A stretch of DNA of 64,000 nt from Methylopila capsulata (GTDB lineage: Bacteria > Pseudomonadota > Alphaproteobacteria > Rhizobiales > Methylopilaceae): NCBI RefSeq assembly GCF_016907975.1, contig NZ_JAFBCY010000001.1:930001-994000 (forward strand), written 5' to 3'. This document shows, piece after piece, positions 46,201-53,406 of the stretch (position 1 is its first letter; every line of letters starts with the position of its first letter). A program made the position numbers and the translations under genes. The notes beneath the pieces were generated by a model that did no database searches, was not told where the DNA came from, and saw only the letters and a list, made by a program, of their open reading frames with translations.

Positions 46201-46736
46201 GCGCGGTCGTCGCGCGCGAGAGCGCGACGGCGGAGCTGCACGACGTCGTCGAGCGCTACGTCGAGCTGTCGCTCGCCCGCGACCTGGTGGAGGGCGCGAT
46301 CGCCAAGGTGCGGGCCGAGCGGCAGGACCCGCTGGTGGCGCGGGCCGCAGCGCTGTTCCAATGCGCCACCCGCGGCGCCTACGCCGGCCTCGGCGCGGAG
46401 GTCGACGCCTCAGGCGCGCCCGCGGTGGTGGGGTTGCGCGGCGACGGCTCCTCGGTCGAGGTCCGGGCCATGAGCGACGGCGCGCGCGACCAGCTCTACC
46501 TCGCCTTCCGGCTGGCGAGCCTCGAGGCCTACGCCCGCGAAACCGAGCCCCTGCCCTTCGTGGCCGACGACGTGCTGGTGCACTTCGACGACGCCCGCAG
46601 CCGGGCGACGCTGGATCTTTTGGCGGACTTCGGCGCCACGGCGCAGACGTTGCTGTTCACCCACCACGACAGCGTGCGGGCGATGGCGGAGACGCTGGCC
46701 GCGGACGGCCGCTGCGGGGTCGTGACCCTGGAGTGA
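43254..46736 (+). CDS. SMC/Rad50-like ATPase (YhaN type)
   Basis: 1160 residues. The N-terminal ATPase half has Walker A VVYGPNEAGKSTSLAAVGDFLFG (about 29-51) and the YhaN landmark GLDHARLRDGGERML. Residues about 190-1000 are an extremely Ala/Arg/Glu-rich heptad-type coiled coil. The C-terminal half has the ABC signature-like SDGARDQLYLAFRLASLE and Walker B LPFVADDVLVHFDD, then LLFTHHD. The 14-base overlap with the nuclease gene supports coupled expression. It is not SbcC: there is no obvious zinc-hook CxxC in the coil. Confidence 0.92.
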   Translation: MRFAELALDSYGAVKARTIAFPHPGLTVVYGPNEAGKSTSLAAVGDFLFGVPTQTSRGSVFGYDAMRIGARLVRADGSELALRRRKGRAGRTLTDWDGAPADEGLLAALLGATTRERFENLFGLDHARLRDGGERMLTADGEIGRLIVEAGGGLRSLVARLEAIDRTLDGLFAPRRSGERAFYKALTAFEEADRDAKAGLLTKEAYDRARAALTDAETETARLREARRALARERSGLERIARVSPLLQWLELLSERLAADPDLARLPDGFAHEARAALTACAEAEKALAESDAVAETLGQRLAAIAVDDALVAAEAAIRDVVEDFVHVAKAREDRPNRQRELAQAEANLARLRRMIGAREDEDLMLRLPPPEAVEAVRRLATAAAARAPRRAALDAQVSDGVLALRRLDARIAAARDAGRHKPSGVASSELAGLPSLAAEADARVARARTAAADVAARAAALGFPTAAAVRDLPCPSAESAGRLLAAAEARAERRSRHAEAGVAAQAKRAAALAAIIRLQAGGEIATDAALGAARAARETAWAQVRAAHRAGAADPDSAVRAAEVETVDRALAQADELADRRAREAQRAAALAQAEAQRDDAAAEIAAAEASLAAIDRETAAAAADLASAFPEVARRAPSPAALKALADARDALLAAATAAETAQADAEVARRALEGPLAALAFAERGCGLAPAEGSAVAERARRALAGVAAHDEAHAEHRRDLKAREDADAATERARTGLAALDREEASWAEAWGPALARLALPASTSPEDAASAAHEWAGARGVLDALGQVRRRVFRMDEDEADLKARVETIGRAAGLALPEDAVAAARMLQARFIENDAARARRETLAPDAEEAARTAAARRLALAEREAAAARLCEIAGLLDDDWTGLAALAERHAGRLALKDEIARAEDGLATAGDGLPLDALKAAAAERDPDALAGDLAALEDRERQLDADVEAASLAEHAARAAVAGHHEAAGVNRAVVARESATAELHDVVERYVELSLARDLVEGAIAKVRAERQDPLVARAAALFQCATRGAYAGLGAEVDASGAPAVVGLRGDGSSVEVRAMSDGARDQLYLAFRLASLEAYARETEPLPFVADDVLVHFDDARSRATLDLLADFGATAQTLLFTHHDSVRAMAETLAADGRCGVVTLE

Positions 46737-46801
46737 GCGGCTAGGTTCGCCGCTCCAGGACAACGGCGGTGCGGCCCGACCTCGCCGGATCGGGCGCGGG
46801 G

Positions 46802-46958
46802 ATCCCTCCTCAAGCGGAGCTTGGGGAGGGTGGCCTCGGCGCAGCCGAGGTCGGGTGGGGCCTTGGGCGTCGGGCGTGACGGCGGCGGGCCTCGTTCTGC
46901 GCCCCACCCCACCCGGCCGGGCTTCGCCCGTCCACCCTCCCCTGTCCCAGGGGAGGGA
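46802..46958. repeat. Large intergenic palindromic element
   Basis: The left side (CCCTCCTCAAGCGGAGCTTG…GGGAGGGTGGCCTCGGCGCAG…GGTCGGGTGGGG) and the right side (CCCCACCCCACCCGGCCGGG…CCACCCTCCCCTGTCCCAGG…GGAGGG) are inverted copies of a CCCTCCCC-type arm with local hairpins. It occupies most of the gap between the convergent yhaN-like and GntR genes. Confidence 0.8.
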
Positions 46959-47003
46959 CGCCCGCGCCATTCCGCCGGGCCGCGCGAACGCGACGCGCGC
47001 CGA

Positions 47004-47684
47004 TCACTCTATCGTGACGAACTCGTCCACATGGCGGCGCAGCTTCAGGGTGTGCTCCCGCACCAGCCGCTCCGCGCGCTCGCCGTTGCGGGCCTCCAGC
47101 GCCTCGACGATCTCGCGGTGGTCGAGAATCGAGCGGCGGGCGCGGTCCTGCTCGAAGATCGTCCGACGACGGATCGCGCGGACGTGCATGAACAGGCCAT
47201 TGGTGATGTCGCCGATCAGCTTGCAGCGCGACAGCGCGATGATCGCGGCGTGAAACCGGATGTTGGCTTCGGAGTACTCGCCCATGTGCGAGTCGACGTC
47301 GTCCCCCGAGAAGGTGTCGACGAGGTCGTGCAAGGCCGCGATCTCGTCGTCGGCGGCGACCTCCGTGACGAGGCGGGCGGCCATGCTCTCGAGAGCCGCC
47401 CACACCGTGATCATCTCGAGAATTTCCGCTTTGGTGCGGCGCTGTATGTAGACCCCGCGGCGGGGTTCGGCGCGCACCAGGCCCTCCTGCTCGAGCTGCG
47501 CCAGCGCCTCCCGCAGCGGGGTGCGGCTGACGCCGATCGACAGCGCGAGCGCGCGCTCGTCGAGCCGAAGCTGGGCGCGCTCGTCGTAGATGTTCATCTC
47601 GAAGATCGCTGCCTTGATCGCCTCGTAGGCCCGCGTCTTGAGGCTCTGCGCGCCCGCGATGGGCCTCAGATCAAGTCCGTCCAC
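47004..47684 (-). CDS. GntR-family (FCD subfamily) transcriptional regulator
   Basis: 226 residues from a GTG at 47684 with a GGGGGAG box just upstream; ATGs at 47735 and 47756 would give longer versions. The winged helix (about 15-80) includes LRLDERALALSIGVSRTPLREALAQLEQEGLVRAEPRRGVYI. The FCD ligand domain (about 90-220) has the metal-type His/Asp pattern ANIRFHAAIIALS and LDHREIVEALEARN. It probably represses or activates the divergent tctACB operon in response to a carboxylate. Palindromes at 47744-47766 and 47771-47790 lie between the two. Confidence 0.92.
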   Translation of the reverse strand: MDGLDLRPIAGAQSLKTRAYEAIKAAIFEMNIYDERAQLRLDERALALSIGVSRTPLREALAQLEQEGLVRAEPRRGVYIQRRTKAEILEMITVWAALESMAARLVTEVAADDEIAALHDLVDTFSGDDVDSHMGEYSEANIRFHAAIIALSRCKLIGDITNGLFMHVRAIRRRTIFEQDRARRSILDHREIVEALEARNGERAERLVREHTLKLRRHVDEFVTIE

Positions 47685-47743
47685 ACGCTCCCCCCGAGCC
47701 TCCCGACGGCCCCCGCCGATCGGGCATAATTGCATGACTGGCC

Positions 47744-47766
47744 TGCGTAATGCCACCAGTTACGCA
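47744..47766. promoter_or_regulatory. Operator candidate between GntR gene and tctA (site 1)
   Basis: TGCGTAA-N9-TTACGCA is a perfect 7-bp inverted repeat in the AT-rich divergent promoter region. Two copies of ATTGCATG, one on each side of the inverted repeats, add a further direct repeat. Binding by the GntR regulator is inferred from position. Confidence 0.45.
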
Positions 47767-47770
47767 AGAA

Positions 47771-47790
47771 TATATCCTAAAGTAGATATA
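47771..47790. promoter_or_regulatory. Operator candidate between GntR gene and tctA (site 2)
   Basis: TATATC-N8-GATATA is a perfect 6-bp inverted repeat, five bases after site 1 and roughly two helical turns from its centre. It may also overlap promoter -10 elements because it is strongly AT-rich. Confidence 0.4.
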
Positions 47791-47936
47791 AACATTGTGA
47801 TTAGTTCGTCTAACGGCGCATAAATGGAATATTGCATGCCACCCCCGGTTTGCTTAGCGTCGCTGAAGACGCGTCCTGGGGGCGCGGGAAGCGGTCGCCG
47901 GGCGGCCGTTTTCGGACGCTCTTGGGGGGGACCCGC

Positions 47937-49451
47937 ATGGAAGAGTTAGCCGCGCTCGCAGGCGGGTTCGCCGTCGCCGTGACGCCGTACAACATCGCGC
48001 TGATGGTGCTCGGCATCGTGCTGGGCGTGGTGATCGGCGTTCTTCCCGGTCTCGGGGGCGCCAACGGCGTCGCCATCCTCCTTCCGCTGACGTTCTCCAT
48101 GGAGCCGACGTCGGCGATCATCATGCTGACGTCGATCTACTGGGGCGCGTTGTTCGGGGGGGCGATCACCGCGATCCTGTTCAACATACCGGGCGAGCCG
48201 TGGTCCGTCGCCACGACCTTCGACGGCCACCCAATGGCGCAGAAGGGCAAGGCGGACGAGGCGCTGGTGGGCGCCTTCACCTCCTCCTTCGTGGGCGCGA
48301 TCTTCGCGGTCGCCCTCATCACCTTCCTCGCCCCGGCCGTCGCCAAGTTCGCGCTGAAGTTCGGCCCGGCGGAGTTCTTCGCGGTCCAGTTCCTGACCTT
48401 CGCGAGCTTCATCGGCATGGGCCGCGGCTCGCCGGCCAAGACCATCGCCTCGATGTGCCTCGGCTTCGCGCTCGCCTGCGTCGGCCTCGACGGCGTCACC
48501 GGCTCGCTGCGGATGACCTTCGGGCACGAGGAGCTGCTGAACGGCTTCAAGTTCCTGGTCGCCGTCATCGGCCTGTTCGGCATCGGCGAGATCCTGACCT
48601 CGATGGAGGACGGGCTGAAGTTCTCGGGCGCCGACGCCAAGCTCAAGATGGACGCCGTCATCCGCACCTGGCGCCAGCTGCCGAAGATGACCGGCACCTT
48701 CATCCGCAGCTGCATCGTCGGCTGCTGGATGGGCATCACCCCGGGCGGCGCGACGCCGGCCTCCTTCATGGGCTACGGCCTCGCCAAGCGGTTCTCCAAG
48801 AACGGCAAGAACTTCGGCAAGGGCGAGCTCGAAGGCGTCGTGGCGCCGGAGACCGCGGCCCACGCCGCCGGCACCGCCGCCATGCTGCCGATGCTGACGC
48901 TCGGCATCCCCGGCTCGCCCACGGCGGCCGTGCTGCTCGGCGGCCTGCTGATCTGGGGCCTCCAGCCCGGCCCGCTGCTGTTCGTCGAGCAGAAGGACTT
49001 CGTCTGGGGCCTGATCGCCTCGATGTACATGGGCAACGTCGTCGGCCTGGTGATCGTGCTGACCTGCGTGCCGCTGTTCGCCGCCATCCTGCGGGTGCCG
49101 TTCTCGATCATCGCGCCCGCGATCGTCGTGGTCTGCGCGATCGGCGCCTTCACCGTGAACAACGCCATGTTCGACGTGTGGATGATGCTGGTGTTCGGCG
49201 TCCTCGGCTACCTCTTCACCAAGCTCGGCTACCCGCTGCCGCCGCTGGTGCTGGCCCTCGTGCTGGGCGACCAGGCCGAGAGCTCGTTCCGCCAGGCCAT
49301 GCTGATCAGCCAGGGCGACGTCACGGTGTTTTGGTCGAACTGGCTGTGCGGCGCGATCATGACGCTCGGCGTGGTCATGGCCTTCTGGCCGATCGTCTCG
49401 GGCGTCATCGCGAAATTCAGGGGACCGGACCGCGTCGCCAAGGTGGCGTGA
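47937..49451 (+). CDS. tctA: Tripartite tricarboxylate transporter, large membrane subunit TctA
   Basis: 504 residues from the ATG at 47937, with a GGGGGGG-rich ribosome-binding region. About eleven to twelve membrane helices are present, with the TctA signature GVLPGLGGANGVAILLPLTFSMEPTSAIIMLTSIYWGALFGG and a second GIPGSPTAAVLLGGLLIWGLQPGP block. TctA is the main translocation channel, driven by a cation gradient and fed by TctC. The operon order is A-C-B. Confidence 0.95.
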   Translation: MEELAALAGGFAVAVTPYNIALMVLGIVLGVVIGVLPGLGGANGVAILLPLTFSMEPTSAIIMLTSIYWGALFGGAITAILFNIPGEPWSVATTFDGHPMAQKGKADEALVGAFTSSFVGAIFAVALITFLAPAVAKFALKFGPAEFFAVQFLTFASFIGMGRGSPAKTIASMCLGFALACVGLDGVTGSLRMTFGHEELLNGFKFLVAVIGLFGIGEILTSMEDGLKFSGADAKLKMDAVIRTWRQLPKMTGTFIRSCIVGCWMGITPGGATPASFMGYGLAKRFSKNGKNFGKGELEGVVAPETAAHAAGTAAMLPMLTLGIPGSPTAAVLLGGLLIWGLQPGPLLFVEQKDFVWGLIASMYMGNVVGLVIVLTCVPLFAAILRVPFSIIAPAIVVVCAIGAFTVNNAMFDVWMMLVFGVLGYLFTKLGYPLPPLVLALVLGDQAESSFRQAMLISQGDVTVFWSNWLCGAIMTLGVVMAFWPIVSGVIAKFRGPDRVAKVA

Positions 49452-49501
49452 GGAACGGACGACAGACGCCGCGCGACACGCGGCGCATCAGGAGGGTGAG
49501 C

Positions 49502-50551
49502 ATGAAAACGTCATTCAAGAGCGCGGCCAAGCGCCTTGGCGCCAGCCGCCTCGGCATCAAGCGCCTCGGCCTCGCCGTCGGCATCGCCGCCGCGGCGGTC
49601 GCCCCGGCCTGGGCCTGGGAGCCGACCAAGGCCGTCACGCTGATCATCCCCGCCGGCACCGGCGGCGGCGCGGACCAGATGGCCCGCTTCATCCAGGGCG
49701 TCATCCAGAAGCACGAGCTGCTCTCGAAGCCCGTCATCGTCGTCAACAAGGGCGGCGGCGCGGGCGCCGAGGGCTTCCTCGAGATGAAGGCGAGCGCGAG
49801 CGATCCGCACAAGATCATCATCACGCTCTCGAACCTGTTCACCACCCCGCTCGGCACCGGCACGCCCTTCAACTGGAAGGAGATGAAGCCGGTCCGGATG
49901 ATGGCGCTCGACCAGTTCATCCTGTGGGTGAACGCCGAGAAGCCCTACAAGACCGCCAAGGAGTACGTCGACGCGGTGAAGGCCGGCACGGACCGGCAGT
50001 TCAAGATGGGCGGCACCGGCTCCAAGCAGGAAGACCAGATCATCACCACCGCGATCGAGCACGAGACCGGCGGCAAGAAGTTCACCTACGTGCCCTATGA
50101 CGGCGGCGGCAAGGTCGCGGTCCAGCTCGTCGGCGGACACATCGACTCCTCGGTCAACAACCCGATCGAGGCGGTGGCGCAGTGGCGCGGCGGCCAGCTG
50201 CGGCCGCTCTGCATCTTCGACACCAAGCGCTCCACCTACACGCAAAAGGTGACCGAGACGCAGTCGTGGGCCGACATCCCGACCTGCGAGGAAAGCGGGC
50301 TGCCGACGCACTACCAGATGCTGCGCGGCATCTTCACCACCAAGAACGCGACCCCCGAGCAGGTCGCCTTCTACTCCGACCTCCTCAAGAAGGTGATGGA
50401 GACCCCGGACTGGAAGGAGTTCATGGAGAAGGGCGCCTTCAACCAGACGACCATGACCGGCGCCGACTTCGAAGCCTGGTTGACGGACGCCGAGGCCAAG
50501 CATCGCACGCTGATGCAGGGCGCGGGCTTCCTGGCCGCCGGCGCGCAGTAA
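49502..50551 (+). CDS. tctC: Tripartite tricarboxylate transporter substrate-binding protein (TctC/Bug family)
   Basis: 349 residues, with AGGAGG just before the ATG. An unusually long basic start (MKTSFKSAAKRLGASRLGIKRLG) leads into the hydrophobic signal segment LAVGIAAAAVAPAWA. The mature Bug-type fold begins WEPTKAVTLIIPAGTGGGADQMARF and contains VVNKGGGAGAEGF, YVPYDGGGKVAVQLVGGHIDSS and WADIPTCEESG. It binds a carboxylate in the periplasm; which one is not evident. Confidence 0.93.
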   Translation: MKTSFKSAAKRLGASRLGIKRLGLAVGIAAAAVAPAWAWEPTKAVTLIIPAGTGGGADQMARFIQGVIQKHELLSKPVIVVNKGGGAGAEGFLEMKASASDPHKIIITLSNLFTTPLGTGTPFNWKEMKPVRMMALDQFILWVNAEKPYKTAKEYVDAVKAGTDRQFKMGGTGSKQEDQIITTAIEHETGGKKFTYVPYDGGGKVAVQLVGGHIDSSVNNPIEAVAQWRGGQLRPLCIFDTKRSTYTQKVTETQSWADIPTCEESGLPTHYQMLRGIFTTKNATPEQVAFYSDLLKKVMETPDWKEFMEKGAFNQTTMTGADFEAWLTDAEAKHRTLMQGAGFLAAGAQ

Positions 50552-50582
50552 CCCCCGACGACGCGGCCGAGGACCCACGCGA

Positions 50583-51113
50583 ATGAGCGCCATCAATCCG
50601 GACCAGATCCACGACGTCGAGGCCGAAAAGCCTCTTGTCAGCATGCGCGTCGCGGACATCGGCGTCGCGCTGCTGTTCCTCGCCGCGAGCGGGATCGTGA
50701 TCGCCGACAGCATCCGCCTCGGCTTCGAGTGGCGGGAGAACGAGGGGCCGGCCCCGGGATACTTCCCTTTCTACGTGGCCGTGGTCATGGCGCTCGCAAG
50801 CGTCGTGAACCTGATCCGCGCCCTCCCCGCCTCCGAAGACGGCGCGGCGCCGATGACCAGCGTGCAGGGCTTCGGCCGCATGTCGGCGATCTTCGTGCCG
50901 GCCGTCGTCTACGTCGCGGCGATCGCCTTCATCGGCATCTACGTGGCGTCGGCGCTCTACATCGCAACGTTCATGCTGTTCGTCGGCAAGTTCGCGCTGT
51001 GGAAGGCGATCGCGGTCGCCGGCGGCGTTTCGATCGTCAGTTTCCTGATGTTCGAGGTGTGGTTCCTGGTGCCGCTGCCGAAGGGTCCGCTCGAGGCCGC
51101 TTTCGGCTTCTAA
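50583..51113 (+). CDS. tctB: Tripartite tricarboxylate transporter small membrane subunit TctB
   Basis: 176 residues with four hydrophobic helices. The TctB-type stretch FEWRENEGPAPGYFPFYVAVVMALASVVNLIRAL follows the first helix. The C-terminal helices are separated by the short loop GKFALWKAIA. It completes the three-component carboxylate importer and is followed by a strong terminator. Confidence 0.92.
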   Translation: MSAINPDQIHDVEAEKPLVSMRVADIGVALLFLAASGIVIADSIRLGFEWRENEGPAPGYFPFYVAVVMALASVVNLIRALPASEDGAAPMTSVQGFGRMSAIFVPAVVYVAAIAFIGIYVASALYIATFMLFVGKFALWKAIAVAGGVSIVSFLMFEVWFLVPLPKGPLEAAFGF

Positions 51114-51137
51114 ACCTGCTTTGTTCGACGCCTCAAG

Positions 51138-51178
51138 ACGGGCCGGTCGCGACAGACGTCGCGTCCGGCCCGTTTTTC
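51138..51178 (+). terminator. Rho-independent terminator of tctACB
   Basis: ACGGGCCGG (51138-51146) pairs with CCGGCCCGT (51165-51173), and an inner CGCGAC/GTCGCG stem extends it. TTTTTC follows. It lies 25 bases after the tctB stop. Confidence 0.93.
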
Positions 51179-51262
51179 TGTTAGGGTGTCCCCAGCACCC
51201 CGCATCTGTGCCCGGCGCACCACGCCTGCGTGCTCAAGATCCCTCGGTTGCGCCAATTGCAA

Positions 51263-51290
51263 TTGTCATTTGCCCGTGCGCCACTTATGT
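51263..51290 (+). promoter_or_regulatory. Putative promoter of the DUF6481 gene
   Basis: TTGTCA (51263-51268), a 16-base spacer and TTATGT (51285-51290) precede the ATG at 51333 by about 43 bases. The palindrome CAATTGCAATTG sits just upstream. Confidence 0.35.
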
Positions 51291-51332
51291 CAGGCGCGCT
51301 CTTATCAAACCATCGGAAGGTCAGCGTCACAC

Positions 51333-51782
51333 ATGCTGAAAGACGACAGCTTCGAGTCCCGTCGCAACGCATCGCTCGAGGCCAAGAAGGATTTGCTTGC
51401 CCGTTTCCGCACCGCCGCCGAAGATCCGGCCGCGAAGAAGCGGATGGCCGAGCGCGCGGCGATCGCAGCCGCCCGCGAAGCCCGTGAGCGGGCCAAGGAA
51501 GAAGAGCGCCGTCGCGTGATGGAGGAGAAGCTCGCCGAGGAGCGCCGCATCGCCGAGATGATCGAAGCGAAGCGCCGCGCCAAGGAGGAGGCCGCCGAGG
51601 CCGCCCGCCTCGCCGAGGAGGAGAAGCGCGTCGCCGCCGAGGCCGCGAAGAAGGCCGCCGAGGCCAACAAGAAGATCACCGCGACGACCCTCGCCGCCCG
51701 CGCTCTCGCAGCCGACATCATGCGGATGAGCGGCGGAGCCGATTCTGCCTATCCCGCGCGCAAGGCGCGTCGGGCGGGCTGA
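51333..51782 (+). CDS. DUF6481-type small charged coiled-coil protein
   Basis: 149 residues. The start at 51333 (MLKDDSFESRRNASLEAKKDLLARFR) matches a conserved small-protein family of alphaproteobacteria. Residues about 15-120 are a single continuous, strongly charged Ala/Glu/Arg/Lys helix that should form a coiled coil. The last 25 residues are less ordered and basic. The function is unknown; an RNA- or ribosome-associated role is only a guess from the basic composition. It is monocistronic, with its own terminator. Confidence 0.8.
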   Translation: MLKDDSFESRRNASLEAKKDLLARFRTAAEDPAAKKRMAERAAIAAAREARERAKEEERRRVMEEKLAEERRIAEMIEAKRRAKEEAAEAARLAEEEKRVAAEAAKKAAEANKKITATTLAARALAADIMRMSGGADSAYPARKARRAG

Positions 51783-51786
51783 CGCC

Positions 51787-51820
51787 AAAAAGCCCGCTTG
51801 GTCGACCTGGCGGGCTTTTT
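51787..51820 (+). terminator. Rho-independent terminator of the DUF6481 gene
   Basis: AAAAAGCCCGC (51787-51797) pairs with GCGGGCTTTTT (51810-51820), so it can act in both directions. It could also end transcription of the convergent YciF-like gene. A further GAAGCCCGG/CCGGGCTTC hairpin lies at 51834-51866. Confidence 0.92.
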
Positions 51821-51879
51821 CAATGATCTGAGGGAAGCCCGGGCGCCTTGGCGGCGGCCGGGCTTCTTGCATTCAGCGA

Positions 51880-52383
51880 TCAGGCGGCGGCGCGGTTGAC
51901 GCCGCCGGTCGCAAGCGCCGTAAGCTTGGTGTCGGCCGCCTTCTCCTCGCGGAGCGTCTGCTCCAGCACGGCGGCGCAATCGGCCCGGCCGAGCTGCTTC
52001 GCCCAGGCGACGAGCGTGCCGTATCGTGTGATCTCATAATGCTCGACGGCCTGCGCCGACGCGATGATAGCCGCGTCGAGGACCTGCTTGTCCTCCACGT
52101 CGCCGGCCACCTCGTTGGCCTCTTCGATGATGCCGTTGATCGCGGGGCACTTGGTGGTCTTGATTTCGGCTCCGTGCATCTCGAACACCTGTTCAAGCCT
52201 CTGGACGTGAGTCTCGGTTTCGCCGAGATGGCTCTGCAGTCCTTGCTTGAGCGACGGATTTGTCGCCTTTTCGATCATCTTGGGCAGAGCCGACAAGATC
52301 TGCTTCTCGGCGTAGTACACATCCTGGAGCTGATGCACGAACAGATCGTCCATCGTCTTAATGTCTTTTGAAAAAAGACCCAT
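51880..52383 (-). CDS. YciE/YciF-like ferritin-fold stress protein (DUF892)
   Basis: 167 residues. The DUF892 four-helix bundle starts MGLFSKDIKTMDDLFVHQLQDVYYAEKQILSALPKM. Metal-ligand-type Glu/His residues appear in each helix (YYAEKQ; HLGETETHVQRLEQVF; AVEHYEITRYG; LREEKAADTKL). The family is linked to osmotic and general stress, and its ferritin-like fold suggests metal binding, but its catalytic role is unsettled. A sigma-EcfG-like promoter lies upstream at 52452-52476. Confidence 0.92.
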   Translation of the reverse strand: MGLFSKDIKTMDDLFVHQLQDVYYAEKQILSALPKMIEKATNPSLKQGLQSHLGETETHVQRLEQVFEMHGAEIKTTKCPAINGIIEEANEVAGDVEDKQVLDAAIIASAQAVEHYEITRYGTLVAWAKQLGRADCAAVLEQTLREEKAADTKLTALATGGVNRAAA

Positions 52384-52451
52384 AGCTTGCCTCCTGAGAG
52401 TTGTTTCTTTTTGGCCGGCCGCTGATGTCTTCGCGGCGCCGTCTCGGAATC

Positions 52452-52476
52452 AACACCTCAGGCGGCGGGTCGTTCC
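52452..52476 (-). promoter_or_regulatory. Sigma-EcfG-like promoter of the YciF-like gene
   Basis: On the minus strand GGAAC (52476-52472), a 16-base spacer and TGTT (52455-52452) match the GGAAC-N16/17-CGTT consensus with one mismatch. The likely start site is about 60 bases before the ATG at 52383. Confidence 0.5.
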
Positions 52477-52597
52477 GACCCCCGCACAGGAATTTGTCGA
52501 CCGCTCTCTTGCGCAGGGCCCCACCGCCGACGCAATGACGGGGTCAGACTCGCCAGCGGCGGCCAGCGGGCCGCCGGCAACTCAAGAGGATCCGCTC

Positions 52598-53299
52598 ATG
52601 CGCGCCTGCGCCGCCGCCCTTCTCGCGCTCTCGCTCCTCCCGAACGCCGCCTTCGCGCAGGAGACGCGCCAGCCGCCGGCCGTCAGCGTCACGGGCGAAG
52701 GCGTGGTCGCGGCGACGCCGGACCGGGCGGTGGTGACGAGCGGCGTCGTGACCCGGGCGCCGACGGCCGGCGCGGCGCTCTCCGCCAACGCGACGGCGAT
52801 GACCAAGGTCTTCGCGGCGCTCAAGGCCGCCAAGATCGAGGACCGCGACGTCGCGACCTCCGCGCTCGGCCTCCAGCCGCAGTACGACTACGGCGACGGC
52901 CGCGCGCCGAAGCTCGTGGCCTATGAGGCCCGCAACGCCGTCACGATTCGAGTGCGCGAGCTCGACCGCCTGGGCGCCCTGCTCGACCAGCTGGTGCAGG
53001 CCGGCTCCAACCAGCTCGAAAGCCTCGTCTTCGACGTGTCGGACGCCGACAAGCGCCTGGACGAAGCCCGTAAGGCGGCGATCGCCGACGCCCGCCGCAA
53101 GGCGGAGCTCTATGCGGAGGCCGCCGGCGCGAAGCTCGGCGAAGTGCTGTCGATCGACGAAAGCGGCGGCGGGGCCGAAGCGCCGATCCGTCCACAGGCG
53201 ATGCGCGCGAAGGCTATGGACGCCGCGCCGACGCCCGTCGCCGCCGGCGAGCAGGAGCTTCGCGTGGAGGTTCAGGTCCGGTGGTCGATCGCCCGCTGA
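52598..53299 (+). CDS. SIMPL-domain (DUF541) periplasmic protein
   Basis: 233 residues from the ATG at 52598, preceded by AAGAGGA. The signal peptide is MRACAAALLALSLLPNAAFAQ. The SIMPL/BP26/Omp28-like domain follows (AVSVTGEGVVAATPDRAVVTSGVV; ALKAAKIEDRDVATSALGLQPQYDY; YEARNAVTIRVRELDRLGALLDQLVQAGSNQLESLVFDVSD; ARRKAELYAEAAGAKLGEVLSI). Members form ring-like periplasmic oligomers of uncertain function; BP26 of Brucella is an immunodominant example. Confidence 0.92.
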   Translation: MRACAAALLALSLLPNAAFAQETRQPPAVSVTGEGVVAATPDRAVVTSGVVTRAPTAGAALSANATAMTKVFAALKAAKIEDRDVATSALGLQPQYDYGDGRAPKLVAYEARNAVTIRVRELDRLGALLDQLVQAGSNQLESLVFDVSDADKRLDEARKAAIADARRKAELYAEAAGAKLGEVLSIDESGGGAEAPIRPQAMRAKAMDAAPTPVAAGEQELRVEVQVRWSIAR

Positions 53300-53406
53300 G
53301 CCGGGCGCTGACGATGCGTTAACGGCGATCCCCTAAGTTGCGGCATGGGAGAAAAGCGCGCGCCGCGAAGTCGGCGCCGCGCCCGTGAGATCTTGGGGGA
53401 ACGCAG

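Noticed and set aside
43002-46361. A 1119-residue frame antisense to the YhaN-like gene
   Set aside because: It is a by-product of the Ala/Arg/Glu-rich coding strand, with no start signal or recognisable motif.
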